Source: JAWLFI01 sp964627995 (GTDB taxonomy: Bacteria; Bacteroidota; Bacteroidia; Chitinophagales; Saprospiraceae). Taken from it: a stretch of 51,563 bases of DNA. The position numbers and the translations under genes were made by a program. The notes below the pieces were generated by a model. That model was not told where the DNA came from, made no database searches, and saw only the letters and a program-made list of their open reading frames with translations. The DNA lies in NCBI GenBank assembly GCA_964627995.1, contig CAZVLN010000016.1, positions 1 to 51,563 on the forward strand, read 5' to 3'. Positions 41,371 to 48,779 of the stretch are shown here, one piece after another; position 1 is the stretch's first letter; each line of letters starts with the position of its first letter.

Positions 41371-41838
41371 ATGGCATCTAACCCTACCACATCCGTCCTA
41401 AACTATCAGTCTACAGCAAAAAGGATAGGCATTCTAAATGGCCCTAATTTAAATTTATTGGGCTTAAGAGAGCCTGAAATATACGGGGATACTAGATTCG
41501 AGCATTATTTATTCAAGCTGAGATCCCTATTTCCGGGCATAGAAGTCTTGTACAAACAAAGCAATCACGAGGGAGATCTCATCGATCAACTTCACCAATG
41601 GGGATTTAGTTTAGATGGAATCGTTTGTAATGCTGCAGCATATACGCATAGCTCCATTGCGATAGCGGATGCTATTCGGGCCATTTCGACACCCGTTGTG
41701 GAAGTACACCTTTCAGATCTTACGACTAGAGAGTCTTATCGCAAAACCTCATACATGAGACCTCACTGTATTTATTCTATAATGGGAAAAGGTTTAGAGG
41801 GCTATGCGGAAGGAATACAATATCTAATCGATAGATAA
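41371..41838 (+). CDS. aroQ: 3-dehydroquinate dehydratase, type II
   Basis: A 155-residue type II dehydroquinase of the shikimate pathway (3-dehydroquinate to 3-dehydroshikimate). It has ILNGPNLNLLGLREPEIYG with the catalytic lid Arg and Tyr, QSNHEGDLIDQLH, NAAAYTHSSIAIADA and VEVHLSDLTTRESYRKTSYM with the substrate His. The NP usually found before AAYTHTS is NA here, a minor change. The usual ~145 aa length is met after removing a short N-terminal extension. It follows recQ at 8 nt; the last 15 nt overlap the 3' end of the convergent 167-aa gene. Confidence 0.94.
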   Translation: MASNPTTSVLNYQSTAKRIGILNGPNLNLLGLREPEIYGDTRFEHYLFKLRSLFPGIEVLYKQSNHEGDLIDQLHQWGFSLDGIVCNAAAYTHSSIAIADAIRAISTPVVEVHLSDLTTRESYRKTSYMRPHCIYSIMGKGLEGYAEGIQYLIDR

Positions 41839-42327
41839 ATCAATTAATCGAGCACGCCATCGATTGGGCAATCGGTAATATCTCTGCCGAAATATCACCT
41901 CGGCGAGAACGCCGCCAACGATTAAGGACCCACCGGCGATTAATGCAAAGCCGCCATTGACGCCTCCAAATATCAACTGCCCCCCACCAACAACAGCTGC
42001 AATAACTCCCGGAACTGCCAAAAAATTTCGAACATTCTTAGCCCGAAAATATTGATTCGGCGTTTGAATAGCTACTAAGTCATCCACACGCTCTACTCCA
42101 TTATTGAAGTAAATCAAACCTTCTTGCAAATCAAAAGACTCGATGGTACCCCATTGCCAATCTCTTCCTTCGGGTTTGATCCGCAGCTGCTGACCAGGGA
42201 AAAATCGCTTTACTTTTGAACTATTAACCTTCTCTATTCGCAATAGAGTGTCAGCCAGCTGAGCATTGACCAAGGATATATTAAACAATAAGAAAAGAAA
42301 AGAAATCGAAATTATGTTTTTAAGCAT
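41824..42327 (-). CDS. Exported protein of unknown function (167 aa)
   Basis: A 167-residue protein with a signal peptide (residues 1-22, ending NAQ). The N-terminal half is beta-like (RFFPGQQLRIKPEGRDWQWGTIESFDLQEGLIYFNNGVERVDDLVAIQT) and the second half has two Gly-rich membrane-type segments (FLAVPGVIAAVVGGGQLIFGG; GGFALIAGGSLIVGGVLAEVIF), then a basic end. No family is recognised. The gene starts within the last 16 nt of rnpA and is the third gene of an rpmH-rnpA transcript, a position usually taken by the yidD/yidC genes in other bacteria; here it is different. Confidence 0.7.
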   Translation of the reverse strand: MLKNIISISFLFLLFNISLVNAQLADTLLRIEKVNSSKVKRFFPGQQLRIKPEGRDWQWGTIESFDLQEGLIYFNNGVERVDDLVAIQTPNQYFRAKNVRNFLAVPGVIAAVVGGGQLIFGGVNGGFALIAGGSLIVGGVLAEVIFRQRYYRLPNRWRARLIDLSID

Positions 42328-42686
42328 TGGTCTATAAGGTCTAAAAAAGCGGCTTCAATTTCAGAAAATGATAATTCTTCCTGTGCAACATAGAGCAGCA
42401 TTATATTTAGATGCTCATCACTTGACAATGTAGAAACAATTTCCGATTTATTCAAGCGATAAACTTCTCTTAATAATCGTTTTATTCTGTTTCGATCCAC
42501 AGCTCGCTTCCACCTTCGACGAGAAACCGTAACTCCAGTTTTAACGGTAGGCGAACGGGATCCCACCTTTTTCTTTGAAATCCATTTGATAGGATATTTA
42601 AAAAAAGTATCGCCGCTCTCAAAAAGCTCAGCGATTTCCTTGCGACTTTTCAGTCTTTCTGCTTTGGGAAATGTAGGTTTCATCAT
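42312..42686 (-). CDS. rnpA: Ribonuclease P protein component
   Basis: A 124-residue basic protein that helps the RNase P RNA mature tRNA 5' ends. The family pattern TFPKAERLKSRKEI ... KTGVTVSRRRWKRAVDRNRIKRLLREVYRLNK contains the RNR-box RNRIKRLLRE. The start is at ATG 42686 (MMKPTFP); an upstream in-frame ATG at 42698 would lie inside the hairpin at 42692-42724. It follows rpmH as usual in bacteria. It overlaps the 167-aa gene by 16 nt at its 3' end. The gene order rpmH-rnpA is the classic origin-proximal pair, though dnaA is not in the window. Confidence 0.93.
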   Translation of the reverse strand: MMKPTFPKAERLKSRKEIAELFESGDTFFKYPIKWISKKKVGSRSPTVKTGVTVSRRRWKRAVDRNRIKRLLREVYRLNKSEIVSTLSSDEHLNIMLLYVAQEELSFSEIEAAFLDLIDQCLKT

Positions 42687-42691
42687 ATAAA

Positions 42692-42724
42692 AAAGCAAGT
42701 ATATCGGGTGGATATACTTGCTTT
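42692..42724 (-). terminator. Attenuator-like hairpin between rpmH and rnpA
   Basis: AAAGCAAGTATATC and GATATACTTGCTTT form a perfect 14-bp stem with a 5-nt loop. On the minus strand it is followed by TTTTTATATGATG, so its T-tract ends at the rnpA start codon. It would terminate most rpmH transcripts and set a low RnpA level, matching the usual excess of L34 over RnpA. Confidence 0.75.
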
Positions 42725-42753
42725 AGGTATTACTGAAAGAATTTAAGAATTGA

Positions 42754-42909
42754 CTACTTCAATCTTCGCTCGTCTGAAACAGAGAGCTTTTTTCTTCCTT
42801 TTTTTCTTCTTCGAGCAAGAACTTTTCGCCCGTTTTTAGTCTTCATTCGCGATCGAAACCCGTGCTTATTCTTGCGTTTTCTTCTCGATGGCTGGTATGT
42901 CCGTTTCAT
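42754..42909 (-). CDS. rpmH: 50S ribosomal protein L34
   Basis: Found by reading the minus strand: ATG at 42909 to TAG at 42754, 51 residues. It begins MKRTYQPSRRKRKNKHGF and continues RSRMKTKNGRKVLARRR, the canonical L34 sequence, with a short C-terminal extension ending LSVSDERRLK. L34 sits on the large ribosomal subunit near 23S rRNA. It follows rho by 96 nt and has its own strong promoter in that gap. rnpA follows after a 67-nt gap holding the attenuator hairpin. Confidence 0.97.
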   Translation of the reverse strand: MKRTYQPSRRKRKNKHGFRSRMKTKNGRKVLARRRKKGRKKLSVSDERRLK

Positions 42910-42940
42910 AACTGTCTATTTTCTTTCCCTCAAAGGGATG

Positions 42941-42972
42941 CAAAATTACATTTTAATTCCGTATTTGTCAAA
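42941..42972 (-). promoter_or_regulatory. rpmH promoter
   Basis: On the minus strand TTTG (42969-42972), 20 nt and TAATTTTG (42941-42948) match the Bacteroidota consensus perfectly. It predicts a leader of about 25 nt before the rpmH ATG. A perfect GTATTTG-T-CAAATAC palindrome at 42961-42975 overlaps the -33 box. Confidence 0.7.
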
Positions 42973-43005
42973 TACTATTTCGTTTTTTCCTAATTCTATT
43001 TCTGC

Positions 43006-44718
43006 TTAACTGTTCATGGAAGCTAAAAACTCTTGGTTTGTCCGCGTAGAAATCATTTGTTTTCGTATAAACTCCATAGCTTCTACCGGCTTCATATCAG
43101 CCAGGTGATTTCGCAAGATAAACATCCGTTTCAATGCTCCCTCGCCCAATAGTAGTTCTTCTCGTCGTGTCGAAGACTTCGTTAAATCAATCGCCGGATA
43201 CATACGCTTGTTAGCTAATGACCGATCTAATTGAAGTTCCATATTGCCTGTTCCCTTAAACTCTTCAAATATCACCTCATCCATTTTCGACCCTGTGTCA
43301 ATTAAAGCAGTGGCTAATATGGTCAATGAGCCGCCATTCTCAATATTTCGGGCAGCACCGAAGAACTTTTTTGGTTTTTGTAAGGCGTTTGCCTCTACTC
43401 CTCCAGATAAAACACGACCGCTCGTTGGTGCTACAGTATTGTAAGCTCGAGCTAAGCGCGTTATAGAATCGAGAAGTATAACCACATCATGTCCACACTC
43501 TGTCAAGCGCTTAGCTTTTTCTAAAACAACATCTGCGACTCGAACGTGGTTATCAGCCGGCTCATCAAAAGTTGAAGCAATAACTTCTCCTTTGACGCTT
43601 CGCTTCATGTCTGTCACCTCCTCCGGCCGTTCATCGATCAAAAGAACGATCATATAACACTCGGGATGGTTATCAGAAATAGCGTTAGCTACGTCTTTTA
43701 ATAGGAATGTCTTACCTGTTTTTGGCTGGGCAACAATTAACCCTCGCTGCCCTTTCCCGATAGGCGCAAATAGGTCGATCATTCGATTTCCTAAATCTTT
43801 GCCCGCAGCTGACTTTTTGGTAAGGTCAAACTTATCCTCAGGAAATAAAGGTGTTAAATAATCAAAAGGAACCCGTTCGCGCACGGCTGTTGGCTCTAAA
43901 CCATTGATGGTATTCACCTTTAATAAGGCAAAATATTTCTCGCCGTCCTTAGGCGGACGAATACTTCCTTGTACCGTATCCCCTGTCTTTAAACCAAATA
44001 GCTTGATTTGAGAAGGAGATACATAAATATCATCTGGCGACGACAAATAATTGTAATCTGAGGATCTCAAAAACCCATACCCGTCAGACATCATTTCTAA
44101 AATACCCTCTCCATTAATAATGCCATCTACATCCACATTAAATTGCGGCTTTTTCGGAGTTACTTTTTTCGGAGTTACTTTTTTCGGAGTTACCTTTTTC
44201 GGCTGGGGCTTTTTTCCTTCGCTATTAGAATTTGAAGATTTGCTTTTATTGTCAGATCCCTTGTTGTTATCTGAGCTGGAGTTAGACTTGTTCGCTTGCG
44301 AACGGCTGCCCGATCCCGCCTTATTATTTGAAGTAGACTTAGAGTTACTCTGATTTCCTTTAGAGGAAGAAGAGCTGCTCTTGGAAGACTTATTAGAATC
44401 GCTGTCTGAATTATCCTGCTTCTTAGAGGTTTTCTGGTTAGTGTTAGACTTCGAAGAAGCATTGCTTTTGCGACTTGAATTCGATCGCGTATTGGTCTTT
44501 TTCGGAGTTGGCTTAGGTCGAGAGGATGTTTTACTCTTGTCATCCTTCGATTTATTATCGCTCTTATCTGAACTGCCACCTTCTAGTGCCTGGTGGTCCA
44601 GGATTTTATAAATTAATTGCTGCTTATTCAAGCGTTTGTAGGCTTTTAAACCTAATTTCTCTGCGAGTTCCTTTAATTCAGGAACAAGCATGTCGTTTAA
44701 CTGCAAAATATCGTACAT
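43006..44718 (-). CDS. rho: Transcription termination factor Rho with disordered insert
   Basis: A 570-residue Rho hexamer ATPase. The first 47 residues are the Rho_N helical domain (MYDILQLNDMLVPELKELAEKLGLKAY). Residues about 48-195 are low-complexity Ser/Asn/Lys/Gly, ending with KKVTP repeats. The cold-shock RNA-binding domain (GILEMMSDGYGFLRS ... DDIYVSPSQIKLFGLKTGDTV) and the motor follow, with Walker A QPKTGKTFLL, Walker B VILLDSITRLARAYN and the R-loop VSGGVEANAL-like LSGGVEANAL. E. coli Rho is 419 residues; the extra length is all in the insert. Bacteroidota Rho proteins are known to carry long disordered inserts that can drive condensates. It is monocistronic. Confidence 0.96.
   Translation of the reverse strand: MYDILQLNDMLVPELKELAEKLGLKAYKRLNKQQLIYKILDHQALEGGSSDKSDNKSKDDKSKTSSRPKPTPKKTNTRSNSSRKSNASSKSNTNQKTSKKQDNSDSDSNKSSKSSSSSSKGNQSNSKSTSNNKAGSGSRSQANKSNSSSDNNKGSDNKSKSSNSNSEGKKPQPKKVTPKKVTPKKVTPKKPQFNVDVDGIINGEGILEMMSDGYGFLRSSDYNYLSSPDDIYVSPSQIKLFGLKTGDTVQGSIRPPKDGEKYFALLKVNTINGLEPTAVRERVPFDYLTPLFPEDKFDLTKKSAAGKDLGNRMIDLFAPIGKGQRGLIVAQPKTGKTFLLKDVANAISDNHPECYMIVLLIDERPEEVTDMKRSVKGEVIASTFDEPADNHVRVADVVLEKAKRLTECGHDVVILLDSITRLARAYNTVAPTSGRVLSGGVEANALQKPKKFFGAARNIENGGSLTILATALIDTGSKMDEVIFEEFKGTGNMELQLDRSLANKRMYPAIDLTKSSTRREELLLGEGALKRMFILRNHLADMKPVEAMEFIRKQMISTRTNQEFLASMNS
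44149..44202 (-). repeat. 15-bp tandem repeats coding KKVTP in rho
   Basis: On the plus strand three copies of TTTTTTCGGAGTTAC (first with a C in place of the first T) run from 44149 to 44193, followed by a 9-nt partial copy to 44202. In the minus-strand reading frame each unit codes for five residues (KKVTP). The repeat ends the disordered Rho insert and is prone to slippage length changes. Confidence 0.9.
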
Positions 44719-44812
44719 AAAAAAAGTATGAGTTTTAGTATCTCTGTTTAAAGATAAATTCGTGTTGGGGTTTGGTAGGAATTGATAGTAGAATAATAAA
44801 CCACTATAACAC
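44719..44812. other. rho 5' leader
   Basis: About 110 nt between the predicted rho start of transcription and its ATG. No ORF. AT-rich, with a hairpin at its 5' end (44813-44829). Rho leaders are known to carry autoregulation in some bacteria; here it is only a possibility. Confidence 0.4.
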
Positions 44813-44829
44813 GGCGCTAGACTAGCACC
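44813..44829 (-). promoter_or_regulatory. Hairpin at the rho mRNA 5' end
   Basis: GGCGCTAG-A-CTAGCACC: an 8-bp inverted repeat with one mismatch (G-U in RNA), starting within a few nt of the predicted rho start of transcription. Confidence 0.35.
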
Positions 44830-44836
44830 GATGACG

Positions 44837-44864
44837 CAAATATAGTTTATTTTTTGAACTTCAA
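44837..44864 (-). promoter_or_regulatory. rho promoter
   Basis: On the minus strand TTG (44862-44864), 17 nt and TATATTTG (44837-44844) match the Bacteroidota consensus. Confidence 0.6.
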
Positions 44865-45090
44865 AATAATTTATCTGAATTTTAAGTTTTTCACAAAAAA
44901 AAGCACCATGCCCGGCGGTTATAATTGTTTGTGCGTGAAGGAAGTGTTATATGATTTTTGTGCAAAGCTCCCTTTATGCCAGCTTTATATAAGTTATAGT
45001 CACCATGACCCTGAAATAAAAGAATCATCTTCAGTTGAAGGTCACAAAAAATACCTTCATCACATTTTTTGTAAAAACACACAACCTTAT
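44865..45090. other. Intergenic stretch between rho and sufB
   Basis: No gene seen. The 84-codon ORF at 44854-45108 has no family character. TGAAGGT (45036-45042) and ACCTTCA (45053-45059) form a 7-bp stem followed by TCACATTTTTTG, so a weak plus-strand terminator or a short RNA is possible. Confidence 0.35.
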
Positions 45091-45108
45091 TTATACTTTT
45101 TTGTATAA
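45091..45108. promoter_or_regulatory. Palindrome TTATAC-N6-GTATAA in the suf promoter
   Basis: A perfect 6-bp inverted repeat with a T6 spacer, covering about -36 to -18 of the predicted suf promoter. A repressor bound here would block RNA polymerase. The cluster's own Rrf2-type regulator is an obvious candidate. Confidence 0.45.
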
Positions 45109-45113
45109 ATTAC

Positions 45114-45121
45114 TACATTTG
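45114..45121 (+). promoter_or_regulatory. -7 box of the suf operon
   Basis: TACATTTG matches TAnnTTTG, 38 nt upstream of the sufB ATG. The expected -33 position has no TTTG, which suggests dependence on a regulator. Confidence 0.5.
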
Positions 45122-45159
45122 ACCCCCGATTAACAAAATGAAGATCTAAATTTAGGATT

Positions 45160-46605
45160 ATGAGTGATTCCATGCAAACCTTAGAGCAGCATACAAAAAG
45201 TGAATATAAGTTTGGCTTTTCAAACGATATTGAGTCCGATAAAATTCCAAAAGGCTTAAGCGAAGATACCGTTCGCCGTATATCAGCGAAAAAGAATGAG
45301 CCTGAATGGATGCTAGATTGGCGCCTTCAGGCCTATAAGATTTTTAACAAAATGCAAGAACCCAACTGGGTCAATGTTAGTTATCCGCCTGTCGATTTGC
45401 AGAATATCGTATACTATGCAGCACCAAAGAAAAAACCACAATACGACAGTCTGGATGAAGTAGACCCGGAATTATTAGCCACTTTTGATAAACTGGGTAT
45501 CCCTCTTGAAGAACAAAAAATGCTAGCTGGAGTAGCGGTAGATGCTGTTTTTGATAGCGTTTCTGTAAAAACTACATATAAAGAAAAGCTGGCAGAACTT
45601 GGTATTGTCTTTTGCTCATTTAGCGAGGCCGTTCACGATTATCCGGAGTTGATCAAGAAGTATTTAGGAACGGTAGTACCTCAGGGAGACAATTACTTTG
45701 CAGCACTGAATTCGGCTGTTTTTAGCGATGGTTCATTTGTATATGTACCTAAAGGCGTAAAATGCCCCATGGAGCTCTCTACCTATTTCCGAATTAATGA
45801 ACGAGACACAGGACAGTTTGAGCGCACGCTCATCGTAGCAGAAGAAGGAGCTTCAGTTAGTTATCTCGAAGGCTGTACTGCTCCCATGCGTGACGAAAAT
45901 CAACTTCACGCTGCCGTTGTAGAATTAGTTGCTTTGGATAGTGCCAACATTAAATACTCTACCGTGCAAAACTGGTATCCCGGAGATAAAGATGGGAAAG
46001 GCGGAATCTACAATTTTGTTACAAAACGTGGAATATGCGCTGGTGACCATTCTAAGATATCCTGGACACAATTGGAAACGGGTTCCGCTGTTACCTGGAA
46101 ATATCCTTCCTGCATATTAAAAGGTGATTACTCCGTAGGTGAGTTTTACTCGGTTGCTGTTACCAATAATATGCAACAAGCCGATACGGGAACCAAGATG
46201 ATTCACATTGGAAAAAATACCCGGTCTACTATTATTTCGAAAGGTATATCTGCCGGGTTTAGTCAGAACTCCTATAGAGGTTTAGTGAAAATCGGTAAAA
46301 AAGCAGAAAACGCCCACAACTTTTCTGTCTGCGATTCTCTCCTAATGGGAGACAAATGCGGTGCCCATACGTTTCCTTATCTGGAAGTGGAAAATAATTC
46401 AGCAAAAGTTGAACACGAAGCCACGACCTCTAAAATCGGAGAAGATCAGCTTTTTTATCTCATGCAACGGGGCATGAGCGAAGAGGATGCAATTAATATG
46501 ATCGTAAGTGGATACTGTAAAGACGTATTTAATGAGCTTCCTATGGAGTTTGCTGCAGAAGCGCGTAAACTTTTAGCTATTTCACTCGAGGGTAGCGTAG
46601 GATAG
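45160..46605 (+). CDS. sufB: Fe-S cluster assembly protein SufB
   Basis: A 481-residue scaffold subunit of the SufBC2D complex, where nascent iron-sulfur clusters form. It has the SufB N-terminal pattern (GLSEDTVRRISAKKNEPEWMLDWRLQAYKIF), FVYVPKGVKCPMELSTYFRIN, EGCTAPMRDENQLHAAVVELVAL, YSTVQNWYPGD and GDKCGAHTFPYLEVENNSAKVEHEATTSKI, then ISGYCKDVF near the end. Length is the usual for SufB (about 480-495). It is the first gene of the operon, preceded by the palindrome and -7 box; sufC follows by 44 nt. Confidence 0.97.
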   Translation: MSDSMQTLEQHTKSEYKFGFSNDIESDKIPKGLSEDTVRRISAKKNEPEWMLDWRLQAYKIFNKMQEPNWVNVSYPPVDLQNIVYYAAPKKKPQYDSLDEVDPELLATFDKLGIPLEEQKMLAGVAVDAVFDSVSVKTTYKEKLAELGIVFCSFSEAVHDYPELIKKYLGTVVPQGDNYFAALNSAVFSDGSFVYVPKGVKCPMELSTYFRINERDTGQFERTLIVAEEGASVSYLEGCTAPMRDENQLHAAVVELVALDSANIKYSTVQNWYPGDKDGKGGIYNFVTKRGICAGDHSKISWTQLETGSAVTWKYPSCILKGDYSVGEFYSVAVTNNMQQADTGTKMIHIGKNTRSTIISKGISAGFSQNSYRGLVKIGKKAENAHNFSVCDSLLMGDKCGAHTFPYLEVENNSAKVEHEATTSKIGEDQLFYLMQRGMSEEDAINMIVSGYCKDVFNELPMEFAAEARKLLAISLEGSVG

Positions 46606-46649
46606 AAGAACTAACACCATTATCTAACACAAACTGAAAAATATATCGC

Positions 46650-47411
46650 ATGTTACATATCAAAAATTTAAACGCCTCAGTAGAAAAAACTCATATTCTC
46701 AAAGGTCTTAATCTCGATGTTAAACCTGGGGAGGTCCATGCAATCATGGGGCCTAACGGGTCTGGAAAAAGCACTTTGGCCAATGTCCTAGCCGGCCGTG
46801 AAGAGTATGAAGTGGCAGAAAACAGTATCATTGAATTCCTCGGTGAAGATTTGACTGAGTTGGATGTCGATGAGCGCGCTCGGAAAGGGGTATTCCTAGC
46901 CTTTCAATATCCCGTTGAAATCCCCGGCGTAACAACCGCAACCTTTCTCAAGGAAATAATCAATAGTGTGCGTGAAGAGCAAGGACGCGAGGCCTTGAGC
47001 CCGCCAGAAATGCTTAAATTAATGCGAGAGAAGATCAAGTTAGTAGATCTTCCTCAGGAGTTCCTAAAGCGTTCGCTTAATGAAGGCTTTTCAGGAGGAG
47101 AAAAAAAGCGTAATGAAATGTTGCAGCTTGCCTTGTTAGAACCGAAACTTGCCATACTGGATGAAACAGACTCGGGCCTAGATATAGACGCCATGAAGGT
47201 TGTTGCCAATGTAGTGAATGATTTGCGATCCAAAGATCGGTCCTTTATCATTGTAACCCACTACCAGCGGTTACTCGATTATATCGTTCCGGATAAGGTC
47301 CATGTCCTACATCAGGGAAAAATTGTGAAAACCGGAGATAAAACCCTGGCTCATGAGTTGGAAGAAAAAGGATATGATTGGCTCAAAGGTGAAAAGGCCC
47401 CGGTTTCCTAA
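46650..47411 (+). CDS. sufC: Fe-S cluster assembly ATPase SufC
   Basis: A 253-residue ABC-type ATPase that drives conformational change of SufB and SufD. Walker A is GPNGSGKSTL, then the SufC-specific FLAFQYPVEIPGV, the signature FSGGEKKRNEMLQLA, Walker B LAILDETDSGLDID and the H-loop VTHYQR. Length and motifs are standard. It is the second gene; sufD starts 30 nt after its stop. Confidence 0.97.
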   Translation: MLHIKNLNASVEKTHILKGLNLDVKPGEVHAIMGPNGSGKSTLANVLAGREEYEVAENSIIEFLGEDLTELDVDERARKGVFLAFQYPVEIPGVTTATFLKEIINSVREEQGREALSPPEMLKLMREKIKLVDLPQEFLKRSLNEGFSGGEKKRNEMLQLALLEPKLAILDETDSGLDIDAMKVVANVVNDLRSKDRSFIIVTHYQRLLDYIVPDKVHVLHQGKIVKTGDKTLAHELEEKGYDWLKGEKAPVS

Positions 47412-47441
47412 TCTCTATTTTTTGAATCATACAAGCTTGGC

Positions 47442-48779
47442 ATGAACGCAACTGATAAAAATATCAATAAATTTCTGATCCTATTTAACGCTTTTGAAAA
47501 TGGCCTGAATGGTGAAAAATCTAAGCCTTTTCACGAGTGGCGACGCTCGGCTATTGATAGACTGCAACATTTATCTTTTCCTCGACGAAAGGATGAAGAT
47601 TGGAAATATACACCAGTAACACGGATAGTAAGTCCTTCATATGCTATAGCACCGAGCACAATGCCCGGCACTGAGCAAATACAGGAAACTGTCATTGAAA
47701 ACCTTCAGGCACATCGTCTGGTATTTGTCAATGGACAACTACAGGAGCAATGGAGTGATATAGAATCCCTGCCCAAAGGGTTTCAGGTATTGCCCATGTC
47801 GGAGGCGATAAAACAATCTAATTTTCGCTCGATAATAGAAGAACTCTTAATTGACACCACTGAAAATGGTGAGGACCCTTTTGTTACACTAAATACGGCC
47901 TTTTCCAAAGACAGTTTGTTCTTGCACGTGGATAAAAATACCGCGATCGAACACCCCATTCATTTCGTGTATCTCAATACCCACGAGGAACACCCCACAT
48001 TCGTGAATCCGCAAAAGCTTTTCTATATAGAGTCTGGTGCCGAAGCTACTTTTATTGAGAGCTTTCAAGCCACTCAACCAGAAGCTACCTATTTTAATAA
48101 TGTAGTCAATCGAGTGCATGTAGGTGCTAATGCCAACATGCATCACTACAAACTCCAAACGGAGAGCCCCAACAGCTTTCAGGTGAATAATACAGATATT
48201 TTTCAAGATCGGGATAGTGTGTACTCACATTACAATGTAGATCTGGGAGGACGTATGGTAAGAAATAACCTGAATGCTTATCAGCAAGGCGAAAATTCAA
48301 CTTCCAATTTCTATGGTGGTTTTATGGGGCGAAATGAGCAGCATATCGATAGTCACACCTTGGTCGATCATCGCACTCCCCACTGTCAAAGTAATGAACT
48401 GTATAAAGGAATTCTCACGGATAAGTCTACAGGTGTTTTCAACGGAAAAGTAATCGTTCACAAAGACGCACAAAAGATTAATGCTTTTCAGCAAAATAGT
48501 AGTCTGTTACTTTCCGATCAAGCTGTAATGGATGCCAAGCCCCAATTAGAAATCTTTGCAGACGATGTGAAATGTAGTCATGGAGCGACTATAGGGCAAT
48601 TGGACGAAGAATCTGTTTTTTATCTGAGATCTCGAGGACTCACTGACCAAAAAGCGAGAGAAACCTTACAAACGGCATTTCTTTTAGAAATAATGGATCT
48701 GGTACCTCATGAAGCCCTGCGCCAACATATGGGGCGATTAATTACGCAAAAATTGACAGAAGCCACTCCCCTCCTATGA
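47442..48779 (+). CDS. sufD: Fe-S cluster assembly protein SufD
   Basis: A 445-residue SufB-like subunit. It shares the C-terminal beta-helix fold: FYGGFMGRNEQHIDSHTLVDHRTPHCQSNELYKGILTDKSTGVFNGKVIVHKDAQKINAFQQN and KPQLEIFADDVKCSHGATIG, with the His of CSHGATIG needed in SufBCD function. Its N-terminal part with RRKDEDWKYTPVTRI is typical for SufD. The stop overlaps the sufS ATG (ATGA), so the two are coupled. Confidence 0.96.
   Translation: MNATDKNINKFLILFNAFENGLNGEKSKPFHEWRRSAIDRLQHLSFPRRKDEDWKYTPVTRIVSPSYAIAPSTMPGTEQIQETVIENLQAHRLVFVNGQLQEQWSDIESLPKGFQVLPMSEAIKQSNFRSIIEELLIDTTENGEDPFVTLNTAFSKDSLFLHVDKNTAIEHPIHFVYLNTHEEHPTFVNPQKLFYIESGAEATFIESFQATQPEATYFNNVVNRVHVGANANMHHYKLQTESPNSFQVNNTDIFQDRDSVYSHYNVDLGGRMVRNNLNAYQQGENSTSNFYGGFMGRNEQHIDSHTLVDHRTPHCQSNELYKGILTDKSTGVFNGKVIVHKDAQKINAFQQNSSLLLSDQAVMDAKPQLEIFADDVKCSHGATIGQLDEESVFYLRSRGLTDQKARETLQTAFLLEIMDLVPHEALRQHMGRLITQKLTEATPLL

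Noticed and set aside
41371..41838. AroQ as catalytically defective because of NA instead of NP
   Set aside because: The catalytic Arg, Tyr, His and Asn are all in place; the change is at a non-catalytic position.
44120..44611. ORFs antisense to the Rho insert
   Set aside because: They reflect the low-complexity repeats of rho read in other frames.
44854..45108. Plus-strand 84-codon ORF
   Set aside because: It overlaps the rho promoter and the suf promoter palindrome; the peptide is Tyr/Phe/Lys-rich without a pattern.
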